A stretch of 64,000 nucleotides of DNA, from contig OX463815.1 of assembly GCA_949825045.1 (NCBI GenBank), positions 18,469,231-18,533,230 of the forward strand. Direction: 5' to 3'. Positions 32,970 through 44,539 of the stretch are shown in pieces. This stretch comes from Argyresthia goedartella. Taxonomy: Eukaryota > Arthropoda > Insecta > Lepidoptera > Argyresthiidae. The notes below the pieces were generated by a model, which did not search any database, had not been told where the DNA came from, and saw only the letters and a list, made by a program, of their open reading frames with translations. The position numbers and the translations under genes were made by a program. Within the stretch, counting starts at the first letter, position 1. Each line of letters starts with the position of its first letter.

Positions 32970-34002
32970 TTTGTTCATAAGTTCATCTATAGAGTATTCT
33001 ACAAAGTCTTGTTTGTACTTGCAAATAATTTCATATATTTCAAGTTTTGTTAATGACGGATCAATCGGAACGTTATGTTTGGATAGCCAATCAATCATGT
33101 CTTGCTTCCTGGTGGCTTGAATTAGGAGGTTTTTCAACGTACTTATTATGATATGCAGCATTATCTACTACTAGTACCGAATGTGGAGCTAAGTTTGGAA
33201 TGAGTTGATTACGAAGCCATTTTTCATAGTTTTCATTGTTCATCGCGTTGCGATAGTCACCTGTTTTATCAGTAGACTGATACATTAACAATGCCCCAGG
33301 TATAAACCCCTTTCTACTACCAGCGTGCACTATTATAAGACGTTGTCCTTTAGAAATTAACTGTTTCACTCCGTTTTCTGACGAGTCAGCCCAGCTTTTA
33401 CCTGCCAAATGTGGAGTATGGATGTATGTTTCATCCATATAAACAATCTCTCTCCCTTGCAATCTGTACTTTTTTATCGCGGCTAAAAACATTACTCTTT
33501 TTATACGAACATCATCTTTCTCGATAAGTAATTTTCTGTTGTTTTCAACTTTTTTATACCGAAATCCTATTTTTCTAAGAATTTTTCTTAGCGTAAAGTC
33601 ACATCCCTTAAAATTTATGGCTTCGGATAACTTGGACTTCAGGGCTTTAATTGTAGGTACTTGTTTGTGTATCAAATGGAAATTATACACTAATCGGCGT
33701 ATAACGTTGTAGTCAAAATCGTCAAGACCTAGACGAAATAATTTATTTGGTCTACCCAACTTAGCCGACTTCGGACTATTGGAGGTGGATTGATTTATGT
33801 ATTCTTTTTGCAATATTTTATTTACTGTTCGTTGAGAAATTCCACTTGCCTCCGAAACTCGTTTTTGGACTTTACAAAAGTAAGCAGTATAGTTGGAATG
33901 TTTGAATTTATCATTTTCAGTTAAGAAATATAAATAAATATTGAAAATAACTTCGCAGGCTTGCCGATCTAAACGTTTCCCTTTTCTTAGTGCTTTCGGC
34001 AT
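32970..34002 (-). pseudogene. DDE transposase with long D-E spacing, N-terminal and core part
   Basis: Starts MPKALRKGKRLDRQACEVIF at 34002. An N-terminal helical, DNA-binding-like region (about 1-110, with ASGISQRTVNKIL) is followed by a basic linker (KLGRPNKLFRLG) and the catalytic core: YMDETYIHT (first Asp, near 33435) and VLVVDNAAYHN (second Asp, near 33170). A 1-base frameshift near 33110 moves the frame to ATRKQDMIDWLSKHNVPIDP and YSIDELM, where the LINE interrupts it; the third catalytic residue, the Glu of FNPIE, lies at about 29915. Joined, the second Asp and the Glu are about 85 residues apart, far longer than in Tc1 (34). The family belongs to the IS630-Tc1-mariner superfamily (DDE_3 type) and recalls the DD82E group from memory. 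Apart from the frameshift and the insertion the gene is well preserved. Confidence 0.85.
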
Positions 34003-34254
34003 GTCTGTTATAAATTGTTAATGTGGATCGAATAAAATCAACGTTTATTATTTACAAAAATGACAGACAATAGTGAAATGTAAAGTCAAAAAAAAAAATA
34101 TATAGGTGGCCTGCATTAATACACGAGTCCATGAAGTTTATCACAAAATCTAACATAAATATCAACAAAATATTTCTGTGGTATTAACTACTCTATATAG
34201 ATACTTCCTCTTGCAATGCGACCGTTCCCTACGTTGTCTCGATGGGTACTGAGT
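34003..34254. other. 5' flank of the transposon
   Basis: Non-coding. 'attaatacacgagt' at about 34117-34131 resembles 'gttaatatacgagt' at about 41386-41399, beside the second copy of this transposase, so these may be the right-hand terminal repeats of the two elements. No matching left ends were found. Confidence 0.4.
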
Positions 34255-34682
34255 GCGAGCGAAGTAGTAAGACAAAAACCGGCCAAGTGCGAGTCGGACT
34301 CGCGCACGAAGGGTTCCGTACCACCGTTCAATGGAAGCGATGGCGTGGAGTGAATAGTTTGGATTTTACACAGCAAAATATTGTTTACAAAGTTATTGGT
34401 GCGGTTACTTTCACACTCCATGTACCTAACCAGGTGCATCCATAAGTTTGTATGTGGTATTGTTGTATGGGAGCCCCCTTAAATATTTATTTTATCCTGT
34501 TTTTTAGTATTTGTTGTTATAGCGGCAACAGAAATACATAATCTGTGAAAATTTCAACTCTCTAGCTAGCTAGGTTCTTGAGATACAGCCTGGTGACAGA
34601 CGGACGGACGGACGGACGGACGGACAGCGAAGTCTTAGTAATAGGGTCCCGTTTGGAACCCTTCGGGTACGGAACCCTAAAA
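34255..34682 (+). repeat. Common lepidopteran repeat, near-complete copy
   Basis: Begins 'aaaccggccaagtgcgagtc', contains 'cgcgcacgaagggttccgta' and a (gacg)n tract, and ends 'cgggtacggaaccctaaaa'. Parts recur at 5255-5415, 17935-18005, 36185-36252 and 37948-38115. The head looks tRNA-like, but I cannot fix the class. Open frames inside (34242-34445, 34578-34784) are artefacts. Confidence 0.75.
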
Positions 34683-36044
34683 ACGAACATTTCCGAGAAA
34701 ATACGAAAGGAAAGGATTATTCACTACATCTGTACAGGATTCAGTCGTTCAATTTCCTATAGTGGTTCCGTTTCTCCTTTTTAGTTACGGAACCCTAAAA
34801 TATTAACGCAAATTTAAAAACCGTATTTCTGATATGACATTTGATGTCTTGCCTGGTGGGTTACTACCAACTCTTACAGCAGGACCTAAACTGAACTGCC
34901 TTGCTTTTCCGTACTATTCTTATTACGGAAAAGCATGGCAGATCCTGCTATAAGAGTTTATAGTAAGCCCCCTGGACAATAGTAGAGAGTAGTAAATAGT
35001 CTATCAATTTGTTACCAAAGATATTGAGAGAAAATAGTTATGATCTGTTATGCAATATAGTAATATAGGGAGCTTGGCGCCTGGACCGACCGACAGATTT
35101 TTTTGTGGGGAAGGTGAGGTCATGAGGACCATTTGACACCAGGATATTTGGGATTTCCTAAGTGTTATGGCTACAGAGGTAGGTTTTTTTTTTAATTTAC
35201 CCAAAATCACTCGTTTTGATATGATAACTTTTGTTTTTATGATGATAGCGGAAAAAAATACCTTGTTTGTATTCTTTTGTGTAGTTTGTTCTAGCTAAAT
35301 CATAATTTATTACGTATAATTTGAGAAAGAGATCAATTTTCTAAATTCATTTAAAAAAAACTCTATGTTAAAAAACTGTTTCATGTGTTGTTGGTTTATT
35401 TTCTGGGTTCAGTTTTGCTGGAATGTCTGATGTGCTTACAGTTTCGCTGTCTGTTTGCGGGACCTGGTATATTTGATTTGAGGCGACCCTAACTTCATCC
35501 CTATTGTGTGCTATATATTTCATGCAGAAGCTAGGATTATTTCCGTATTATTTAATATTGAGTTTGAGGGAGTCTTTCCAGGTGTATATGGGTCGACCGA
35601 CTTTCTTCTTACTAGTTTCGTAGTTCAGGGCGGTGTGGAGTAAGTGTTTTTGGGGGCGTAATGTTTTATTCGTTTGGTTATTTTTTTCCCCTGTAGGATG
35701 ACATGTATTTTCCTATATCTTCGTTTGATCACGCGTTCATATTTTCTTAGTCTTGAGCGGTTAGCTGTGGTGAGGGCTGCCACTTTTAGTACATATCAAA
35801 TGCACGGTGAAATAACCATTTCGTATATTAAGTGAGCTTTTTTCCAGTCCATGTTAGTCTTCTTTACAAAGTGTATTAAGGCTTTAGAGTTGCATAGTGC
35901 TTTTCGTTATGGTGTCTCTCCTGCGATGTCCTGCAGTAATATAAGGGCCGAGATATTTTATTTCCGTCACCAATCGAATTGGGTAAAGCTGCATGGTAGT
36001 TTCCGAGTTATTTTATTGTCTCGTCTAGTTTTAGTCCGTAGGTA
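34683..36044. other. Unassigned stretch
   Basis: No gene. 34735-34800 holds another 'tacggaaccctaaaa' end. The 35851-36282 open frame becomes LINE-like only near its end (see next entry). Confidence 0.4.
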
Positions 36045-36252
36045 TTCCTCTCGACGGCCTCACGACTTGTACTGTGCGACCAGTCGTCTCGCTAAAACCA
36101 GCAAATCATTGAAGGGCATGGGCGCTATCTTATTTAATAAACTACCAGTGGAGATAAAGTCCATCAACATGCTAAACATCACAACACGTACGGATGGACA
36201 CGCGAGTGTTTCTATAAGGGTTCCGCCTTTTGAAGTACGGAATCCTAAAAAA
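36045..36252 (+). repeat. LINE C-terminal scrap plus repeat end
   Basis: 36050-36170 encodes YCATSRLAKTSKSLKGMGAI and LFNKLPVEIKSINMLN, the conserved end of a CR1-like ORF2. At 36185 the sequence switches to the end of the common lepidopteran repeat (cggatggacacgcgagtg … gtacggaatcctaaaa). Both pieces are truncated. Confidence 0.6.
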
Positions 36253-36292
36253 GACATCATGAAAAACATTCATCGATATTAGCATTAAAATA

Positions 36293-36420
36293 ATATATAT
36301 ATTATTATTATTATATCCTTTATTGCATAGAACAACAGCAAAAACATTTAATACAGTGGGAAATAAGATGAACAAAGGCGGGCTTACTCCTAAAAGAAAT
36401 CTTTTCCAGCCAACCCAGTA
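36293..36420 (-). mobile_element. LINE 3' UTR, minus strand
   Basis: Complement of the 3' UTR block at 27600-27770: 'ttggctggaaaagatttctt', 'gtaagcccgcctttg' and 'tatgcaataaaggatata', then a (taa)n tail at 36293-36312. No coding sequence left. Confidence 0.75.
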
Positions 36421-37260
36421 ATTATGTGCAGTGCGGGTTCAGCTAATGACAATATGTATATTGCATCGATTGTCACCGGTAACATCTCGGCCACAATTGT
36501 CGTTTTTTCCAAAATGACTAAACTGGGTATGCGAGGCTCCGTATAAAAATGTTAGTTGAGCTATGTACAGGATACATAGCTCAACCAAGGTTCAAAGTCG
36601 CATTACCTAGTTTAAGGTGATACCAATATTTACAAGGAATACGAATGTAAAAAACGAAAGTGACAGCGTTAATGAATTCCCCAAAATAAAGAAAAAAACG
36701 TAGCGCCAAATCACATAAAATTGTTTAAAAATAACTATACTATTTTGTCAAAAAAAATTAAGGAGAGTTTACGAATACATCCACATTTTGAATGCAATTC
36801 CGCAATGAAATTAGTTATGATTTCAGAATTACAGGAAAAAATAAAACAATTTAGAGGTATTTTCGTACTTAAATTCTCATCGCGTTTTCCTTCAATAGGA
36901 ATCTTAATCAAATACTCAATATACGTTAACCCAAAAATATAATCTGTAGATGTCTTTGTAGTGGAGTAAACGGACGCGAAAAAACCCAAATTTTTTGGTA
37001 TCGTCTTAAGAAAACTTTCGAATAATCAGGTGATAAATATCGTTCAAGAAATATTAAATGCGCAAGATGAGCTAATTTCATATCTCACACTGCATGCTAT
37101 ATAGATATTTATACGCATAGAAAATAGGATGAAGCCGCATAAAGAATTAACTTCGCTTAGTCGGCATCCTCAAAAGCATCAGACTTTACACACAAGCGCA
37201 CTGCGATACCTCCGCTCTGTGTGCTGCTAGCTGTCGCCAAATACCTATACCAAATATGTA
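36421..37260. other. Unassigned stretch with small hairpin
   Basis: 36555-36585 is a hairpin with 13-bp perfect arms (gttgagctatgta and complement) and a 5-base loop. Overlapping open frames at 36721-36989 on both strands have no recognisable motif. Nothing else seen. Confidence 0.4.
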
Positions 37261-37821
37261 TTATTATAACGACGAAGTAAACTGACAACATCAAACGTCA
37301 GTTCTTGAAATAATGTTGCCATGTATAGTTTGGTAGTCATATTTTCATTCATTCTAAATAGAATGAAAAGCTGTATGTTTAGAATAGAATATTCTTTACA
37401 TTCAGAATTTGTAATGAATATTGGTCACAATTTACTATGACATCACATAGAATTACGCTTTTTTCCATTTTAGGTGGCAAAAGGTGAAGTTGATTGTGTC
37501 CACATTTTGTGACTAATAGTAATAATAAGTAAGAAAACTTAAGCATTGACTAATGCTTATTTTTAATAATAAGTAAGAAAACTTAAGCATTGACTAATGC
37601 TTATTTTTTCTTACTTATTATTATTATTAGGCGGTAAGCTTAACAAGTAAAAAGTACTTTCCGTCACGAACTACACTAGCATTCGAAATATTTTTATTAA
37701 TATCATTCTATATTGAGACAATAGAATGAACTAAATCATTCTTGACCCCATCACTACTTTTTTTCTGCCAAAAAGCGGTATCTACCACCGTAACTGTCAT
37801 TTTACTTCGTCGTTATAATAA
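37261..37821. mobile_element. 561-bp TIR element with central hairpin and tandem duplication
   Basis: The ends are inverted copies: ttattataacgacgaagtaa at the left and the complement at the right, about 27 bp with one or two mismatches, flanked by TA on both sides (37259-37260, 37822-37823). The centre holds a 44-bp unit in two exact tandem copies (37521-37564 and 37565-37608), each with its own small inverted repeat (taagcattgactaatgctta), followed by an inverted copy of the unit's start (37609-37628). No coding capacity. A TA-targeting MITE is the likeliest class. Confidence 0.82.
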
Positions 37822-37947
37822 TAATGGTATAAAACATTTCAATTCTCATTAGGATTATTTAAGTAAACTATAGATTGGATTCTCAATGGCGGCCAAAACC
37901 TTCCATCCCTTGCGGAGGTTGCATTATTTACTTTAGTATGTTTATCC

Positions 37948-38115
37948 TTTTTAGGCTTCCATAACTGAAGGGTGCCAAACGGGACCCCATTACTAAGCCT
38001 CCGCTGTCCGTCTATATATCTGTCCGTCACCGGGTTCTATCTGAAGAACCGTAATAAGTAGTAGAGTTGAAATTTTCACAGAATATGTATTTCTGTTGCT
38101 GCTACAGTAATAAAT
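37948..38115 (-). repeat. Common lepidopteran repeat, 3' part
   Basis: Minus-strand copy of the 3' half of the repeat at 34255-34682: the 'ccgctgtccgtc' tract, 'gttgaaattttcacaga' and 'gtatttctgttgctgctac'. Confidence 0.7.
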
Positions 38116-38977
38116 AATGTTTAACACGAGATTTTATAAAGTAAAGGGGTCTCAATTAGAGACGTAAGGCTGGTATTTAACCGATTAGTTAAATACCAAC
38201 TGTGCACATTTATCCGCACATGTGCAGGTACCGTTTTGGTCAGGGGTTTAGGTTAAATGCATCTTTTATCATAACTACTTGAGTTTCATTTAAATATGCT
38301 TTGTTAGTTCCTCGTGGATTGTTAAAGAGTCCTATAGACGGATGTCCCGATGCTAGTTGCAACGGTAATCGAAAAAATAACCATTTGAATTATCATAAAG
38401 GTTTGAAACTTATCATTTTGGTAACAATTTCTGAGTACAGAGTAAAATGTATGAAAATAAAAAAATAATAAAATATTTTAAATGGAAATTTTAAAGCAAA
38501 ATATATTTTTATTTGTTTTGGAAAAACTATACCTACCTAATTGCAATGCGCCTCCGCGCAAAATACAGCGAAAAGGGTGTTTCCAGAACATGTTTTGTGT
38601 TCTGTCTCCCATCCCGCGCCCGGCGTCTCCTTCCATTCCCCGTCACCAATGCACGCCTAAGTACGTCAACTCACACAACTGCATTTTATGTAGCCGTGAA
38701 AATTTTATTTGGAATGGTAAAATTGTTCATGTCATTTGTAACTTTCTTTTAAAGAAATGGAAAACTTAATTTTATATTAATATTCACAATTATATGTGTG
38801 TTCTAAATATTATACAAAACGCCTTTTCTTACATGCGCAATTGGTTTTATACGTGATGTTATGTATTTTTTTATCTGCAGTAGTGTTTCTTTAAAAAGTA
38901 ATTAATGTCATCTGTCGATTTTTGTTAAATTGGGGCGTTGATTGTGCATGGTATATTTCTTGTGTTTTGTGAGTGGA
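38116..38977. other. Unassigned stretch
   Basis: A GC-rich patch at 38545-38660 (contains ccatcccgcgcccggcgtct) is open in two plus frames, neither with a motif. It may be a repeat scrap. Nothing else recognised. Confidence 0.35.
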
Positions 38978-39455
38978 AATGCCGAGAACTATTAACAATG
39001 GCGTAAGAAAAGTTATTCACCATCTATCAAAATATTTGTCGGATGGAAAGTCTGAAGGATTGGACTCTATTCCTCTGAATAACATCACGGACTTGTTGTC
39101 AACATGACTGATAGGTACGTCATATAGTATGTGCACTGTGAATTGGCTAATTTGTAACTATTTATAAGTTAAATATTTTGTTGTATTTGAGGCATATCCC
39201 GATCTTCCGTAATGAAGCTGTATTTTCTACGCTTAAGAAAAATAAACCTAAAACTAAAAAGAAAATTAATATAGATGATTTTGATTTATGTGCAATAAGG
39301 CATAAAATACATGAATTGAATGCTGTCCGAAAAGAAGTTCCGAGTTTGAAACGTCTGCTTGCAACTCGTAAAGAATCCATGAGTTTTGTTGGTGGCAGAG
39401 AATCACTTCGTTTACTCTTACACAAATTAGGTTATAAATATAAAAAATTAGCTCC

Positions 39456-39745
39456 ATGGTTTAATGGGTTTCACGCTTGCTTCCCACACAGGGGATGTAG
39501 GTTCGATTCCTGACCAGGTACCAATGAGATAATTATTTTTATATTAATTTTATAATTTATTTTTAATAAATAATAAATATTAATTTATTAAGTACATTAT
39601 ACGGACGTTCTAACGGTGATGGAAAACTTCGTGAGGAAACCTTCATTACTCCAAAGCTGCGGCGATGGGCTAGCCCTCTGTCACGCAAAAATGGAGCATT
39701 GAATAACTGGCTAGAGGTGGGCACAATTGTGATGACATAGTGGCA
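39456..39745 (+). repeat. tRNA-derived SINE, family C
   Basis: Inserted in the transposase relic. The head reads ggtttaatgggtttcacgct and has an exact B-box, ggttcgattcc, at about 39501-39511. The body includes 'ttctaacggtgatggaaaac' and 'gtgaggaaaccttcattactc', and the 3' part 'aactggctagaggtgggcac' is shared with 26585-26680. The reverse-complement body also occurs at 53498-53610. The transposase coding sequence resumes just beyond, near 39790. Confidence 0.7.
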
Positions 39746-39929
39746 TAGAGGGACAGGTACCTACATGAAGTCAAAGATGTAAGGGTGAGTGGTATGCCTG
39801 TTCTATACCTTGATGAAAGTTATATTCATACTTCGCTCAATCATGCAAAATGTTGGCAAAGCGAAAATGAGCCCGGCGTATCTAAATCTGTAGCTACAGG
39901 AAAAATATACTATAATATCCAGAATAATA

Positions 39930-40490
39930 GCCAGAAATAGACATAGACATTTATTTATTCACTGGACAAAATATGGAACATCAACAGGATAACTTTACAA
40001 ACAGGAAATCGACATTAGATTATAGAAGAAAACACATATTTTCTAAATAAAAGAGAAGGATGATGTACGCATGCTTCACCAGTGAAATGGCTCCAACTCA
40101 GCATAATGCTACAACATGGCTGCAGCTTTCAGTCAAAACTATTTGATATCAACAAATAAACAAATTGAAATAAACAAATTACCGTAAAGTGACTCTCAGA
40201 TAAATCTTTCAGATGCGACAATGCGACGCAATAAATTTGAAACTCCTTGTAAAATAATGAGATTAAAATTTTATTTTAGTAAGTCTCAAAATCCTAATGG
40301 TTTTCTGTTCTTAACGAGGCCTGATTAAAATATGATAGCAAATGGAGAGAACCAACATAAAGAGTGCTATTTTTTAGGTAATAAATGTTACCGATACGAT
40401 ACGACAGTCTCAGCTTACTATAAAATATAACTTCGAAAGCTTACTTCTTGAAGGCCTTGTGGCGCAATGGGTCCCGAATGCTTTGTTAAT
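39930..40490 (-). mobile_element. Probable LINE tail inserted in the transposase relic
   Basis: Transposase codons stop near 39930 and resume near 40505. The inserted DNA begins 'aatagacatagacatttatt', which on the minus strand is a LINE-like 3' tail (aataaatgtctatgtctatt). No RT motif could be read in it, so the class is inferred from the tail only. Confidence 0.45.
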
Positions 40491-41244
40491 TTATAACGAT
40501 AAAGAAAAAAAAAGCTGATTTCCATGATGCCATAAATAAAGTTAATTTCAAAAAATGGTGATTGAATCACTTATTATCAAATCTATATGAACCCACCTTT
40601 ATAGTCATGGACAATGCTAGATATCGTTCTAGCCAAATTAACAAACCTCCAAGCTCGGTTAATAGAAAAAATAAAATTGCAGTATGGCTTACATCAAATA
40701 ATATTGCCTACCCTACCAAAGCCACCAAAAGTATGTTGTTGTTTTTGGTACAACAAAATAAACCTGACCCAGTATAAGAGATTGATAATTTAGTACAGAT
40801 TTAGTCACAAAATACTACGACTGCCGCCATATCATTGTGACCTGAATCCGATAGAAATGATATGGGGCATAGTAAATCAAATACATATAATTTATTATAG
40901 TATAGTATTATTATAGATAGTAAAAGAAAATGTTGCCACAAGGAATGTTGGTTTAGATAATATCACGTTCCTGCAGCTTGTACAAAACTGTTTTGAGGAT
41001 ATAACTGCTGATACATGGAATAATTGCTGTAAGCATACAAAAAAACTAGATGAGTAATATAGATGCAGGGGACTGGTAATTGATAGAGAAATTGAATAAC
41101 TTATAATAAATGTTGGCGGCAGTGACAGTGAAACATCCAGTCATACAACTGACAATGAGTCTGATATGTCTAGAATTGAACCAGTACAATCTGATTACAA
41201 AGATCATGATTCTGTTGAATATTTAGATTCCGAATTTGATGACT

Positions 41245-41927
41245 AATGAAAAAAATGAATACATATTCATAATGGTTTTATTTTCTATATTTTAACCCGA
41301 CTACAGGTACTTACTTTAGTGGAAGATTATTTCATAATAATAAAAAATAATAGTAATTAATGTTACTTCCATAATGAGAGGCGTTAATATACGAGTATTT
41401 CACAATAACAACACACGAGTATTTTAAGCCTAATTATGTACAGTCACATACACTGCTTCATCTCTACACATCGGAAGCTCTCTATGATTGTTAATTTATA
41501 GTTATATTTAAAAATTTACTTCCAATAAGTTCTATTTTAAAATAAGTTCGGCAATTAGCGAATCGGCCAATTTGCATGGGTATACTATACTTATATAAAA
41601 TATATATAAAATTATTTAGCGCCCTCGGACCAGGTTTTTTTTTTGTTGCTGCTTGGGCTTTAAATATCTACCCGATTAAACTGCACAATAGGCACAGTAG
41701 CGAGCACTTAACCGTGCATAGTTTATAACTCTAGTCTCAATACAAGAGAGTGTTTCGATATGCCGGCCCCATCGAATTACCAAGTTATCGTCATTCAAAT
41801 ATAATCGATAACTTTGCATCAGCTACATCTGTAGGTTCGGACATAAACTTTTTTGTTTTATTGTATTTATTTTTTGTACTTACTTAAGTTGTATTGACCC
41901 GCAGTTGACCGATTTTTCACTTCACAG
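41245..41927. other. Unassigned stretch
   Basis: 3' flank of the transposase relic to about 41430, then DNA leading to the acceptor of the first recognised host exon. No further gene seen. Confidence 0.35.
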
Positions 41928-42027
41928 GGCGGTGCGAGTCTGGCAGCTGAAAATACATTTGCGGATGCGCCGGCGATGTATAATGCATTAGAACGTCAAG
42001 AGCAGTGGAACCCTTTGTTGAGATTAG
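41928..42027 (+). CDS. TSP1-repeat protein gene, exon 1 of the part seen
   Basis: Internal exon of a host gene with two thrombospondin type 1 repeats. The acceptor is a good pyrimidine-rich tract (gatttttcacttcacag) and the donor is ag|gtaagt. It is open in the frame GGASLAAENTFADAPAMYNA … ERQEQWNPLLRL and ends after the first base of a codon (phase 1), which the next exon completes to Asp. It carries no domain of its own and probably forms a linker before the first repeat. The true 5' start of the gene lies upstream and is not identified. A minus-strand open frame (41917-42150) overlaps it but has no splice support. Confidence 0.7.
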
Positions 42028-42955
42028 GTAAGTTTCGCGCCGTTCTCTCATTTTTCCTGTGGAAACCAAAATAGAGGAATCTATACAGCACTTTACGCTG
42101 GGTAAAGTCTGGGGCCGATATGAGTCATCTCCATTTTCCTGTTCATTCATGTTCCTTTCTGCCCATGGCCATAATTTCTATCTTAGTCCATGTATTTCCT
42201 GTTTCCCGGGCTTCTGCCACCGTCCTCTTTTAACTGTGCGATGGTCGCCCGCGACGCCCCGGGACCTTCCCACAAATTTGGAATGTGGCCTTCCACACCT
42301 ACGGAGCTCATAAACCTTAGATATAAGTAACAGTTCGTGGACTACAGTGTTTATAGATATTTTGTATTGTTTCACGAAGTTTCTCATGCTCGTATAACAC
42401 TACTTATCCAAAATTAGGAACATGGCTATAAGTAGATTATGTATTAGTATGATTTCATGAAATCTCCGAGAATTGTAGGTAAAATAGGCCATCGGGCGAC
42501 TAGCTACAAGGCGGAATAAGACAACTAACTCCTTATCCAATTTATATGGAGTTTTTCAAATTTTACTCGAGTAAAGTCTTATTTCGCTTTCTAGCTAGTC
42601 GCACTCACTAAGAGCCACCAGTACGAAGGCGAGACAACATTATTATCTGAATAACCTTAATATAACCTCTGAATGGCAACGTATGGAGTTGTCAAAATTA
42701 TTATTGACTCGCCCTTGTATACCTCGCGGCAGGAATTAAGAGCGTTGGGCGAAGTTGGCGGGAATTACTGCGCATATGTACAGGTATTGAAAAGTGATTG
42801 ATTACTGCGCGTTCAAGGCCACCGCTCATAAGGTGTGGCGCGACGTATACTGGTGGCACTAAAATTTGCTTAAAACTCGCTGAAATGGTCAACTGGCAGC
42901 GCTAAAGTGGCACAATTATCCTATTCGTAAACGTAGATATGCATTATGTTTTCAG
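42028..42955 (+). other. Intron 1 of the TSP1 gene
   Basis: 928 bp. It contains a GC-richer segment (42050-42330), open on the minus strand in part, that I cannot assign, and a 107-bp foldback at 42496-42602 with arms gcgactagctacaaggcgga / tttcgctttctagctagtcgc. Confidence 0.6.
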
Positions 42956-43082
42956 ATGTTCCACCTCGTCGGTTTTCCTCTTGGAGCGCCTGGGGTCGCT
43001 GTGAAGGCGGCAGCAGAACCAGAAGAAAACATTGCTTAATTAAAGAAGTATGCGGAAATGCTCTTCGTATCGAAGTAGCGAG
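42956..43082 (+). CDS. TSP1-repeat protein gene, exon 2 (first TSP1 repeat)
   Basis: Acceptor ttatgttttcag, donor gcgag|gtaaga. Encodes DVPPRRFSSWSAWGRCEGGS … RTRRKHCLIKEVCGNALRIE. WSAWGRC and the RTRRKHC arginine run are the tryptophan and arginine layers of a thrombospondin type 1 repeat, with three Cys visible in this exon. TSP1 repeats act outside the cell, binding matrix, glycans or receptors, usually in a secreted or membrane-anchored protein. Length 127 bases, phase 1 in, phase 2 out. The repeat's C-terminal half is short compared with canonical examples, so it may be divergent. No signal peptide is visible because the 5' end is not in view. Confidence 0.85.
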
Positions 43083-43599
43083 GTAAGATAAAACATCCAG
43101 GCCTTACAGTAGTATCCTAGGAAGACAAATAGAGCATGTTTTAAAATACCGTTGTTAAGATCAGGTAAATAAATTGCAATGCAAAGGAGCCTTGATATTC
43201 CAAGGATGCTCTCGAACAGAAGAGATAACTACAGTTAAGTTTTGATTTCGAGATCAATTAAATATAATATAATAAATAAATAAATATTTAATTGATCTCG
43301 TAATCATTGAATTTAATATATATTTAATTGATCTCGTAATCAAAATTTCAAAATATTAAAATTCCGTAACTACTCATCATAGGAGGTCAATTCATTTTGA
43401 TAACGATATTTTATCTTACGCAGATTACTGGGGTATGCTTAACTCCATACCCGCCATAGTGTACCTTCACCTGTGGAAAGTCAGGATGTATATTAAGGAT
43501 GTTACATAGGAAAACATTCTCCTGCATTTCCGAAGTTTAGTTTAAGAAATGTTTCTGATATCCCTGATAAAAATATCACGGGAACGCGAAGAGTTGTTT

Positions 43600-44085
43600 T
43601 ATGAGATTCGATAGCGATAGCTGCAATGTTAACTTAAGAAATAATCACAGACTACTTGCGCCCCGGTTTAGACTCGCGAAGGTTAGCAATTCTTTCAAGG
43701 GTCAATGCATTCTCTACTACAACAAGATACCTCTGGAGATCTTGAAATTGCCATTTGAGCAATTTATTGTCGAAAAAGGGATATTACAATGTTCAAGATT
43801 ACTTAAATGATGGGACTGTATGGGGTTAATCTGGCTCAACACAGACCTTGCTGTTAATAATTTTGTAATTATTTATTCCTGCTTATTAATTATGATAATG
43901 ACTAAATATTATATTTTGTATTAGTTAAGCATAAGCAATTTTTAAAAAGAGATCTAAAGATCAATCTGTGGGAGTTTCTACGCCCTTCTTCTCCCACAGT
44001 GGTCCAATGTAGAGAAGTGGCAAAAAATGACGATTGCTAAGTATATGTAAATATCTACAGTAATAAAGACATTTGGAATTTTGGA
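43600..44085 (+). mobile_element. CR1-like LINE 3' end
   Basis: Encodes VNLRNNHRLLAPRFRLAKVS and NSFKGQCILYYNKIPLEILK then LPFEQF, nearly identical to the end of the relic at 17560-17700. A 3' UTR follows with 'gtgggagtttctacgccctt', 'cacagtggtccaatgtagag' and an end 'cagtaataaagacatttgga'. Same family as the inverted fragment at 12363-12720. 5' truncated, no catalytic residues. Confidence 0.8.
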
Positions 44086-44539
44086 ATTCCGCATTCAAAA
44101 CTAGTTTACAATTAATTATTACCTGGAAAATAGTTCCTGAAATGGTACCAAAAATATCTCGAGAAACGGCATTGGGTATCGTCAATATTTTACATCTTTC
44201 CCGTCCACTATGCACGGATTTGTTTAGCTTTGTCTATAAAGATAAAGTACCTGTTTACTTATTGCCAGAGTAGCTTCATTTAGAGATTTGAAGGTCTTTT
44301 ATTTAAAATATTCAAACATTTACCGAGCGAACTTGCTATACAAATTCGCGACTGTGAGGTTAGTCCACACCACAGAGCAATACGCTCAGTCAGTCGCACA
44401 GAGTACCTTTACTTGTATTACGAGACGTCGGAGTGGGAGCATGTCGCTTTTTGTCGTTCTATATTCCGGTATTCTATACAATCCCTAGGCAATGTAAATA
44501 ATGCCTCAAACGTGTAGGTAATGTATGAAATATTATTAT

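Larger units (their letters stand above)
38978..41244 (+). pseudogene. Second copy of the long-spacing DDE transposase, shattered
   Basis: Plus-strand relative of the 29572-34002 gene. It starts MPRTINNGVRKVIHHLSKYL at 38980. Blocks follow: KINIDDFDLCAIRHKIHELN and LLLHKLGYKYKKLA (to 39455); after a SINE insertion, MPVLYLDESYIHTS (first Asp, about 39810); after another insertion, DFHDAINKVNFKKW, FIVMDNARYRSSQ (second Asp, about 40610), KIAVWLTSNNIAY, then LPPYHCDLNPIEMIWGIVNQ (Glu, about 40850); and an acidic tail (SETSSHTTDNESD … DSEFDD) ending at 41244. Multiple stops and shifts make it dead. It supports the family's acidic tail and long D-E spacing independently of copy 1. Confidence 0.82.

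Noticed and set aside
34242..34784. Two open frames of about 68 codons
   Set aside because: They lie wholly inside the common lepidopteran repeat.
38482..38769. Two overlapping open frames in a GC-rich patch
   Set aside because: Neither has a motif, splice-site support or a repeated copy to compare.
41917..42150. Minus-strand open frame overlapping host exon 1
   Set aside because: The plus-strand exon has good splice sites and phase agreement with later exons; the minus frame has no motif or splice support.
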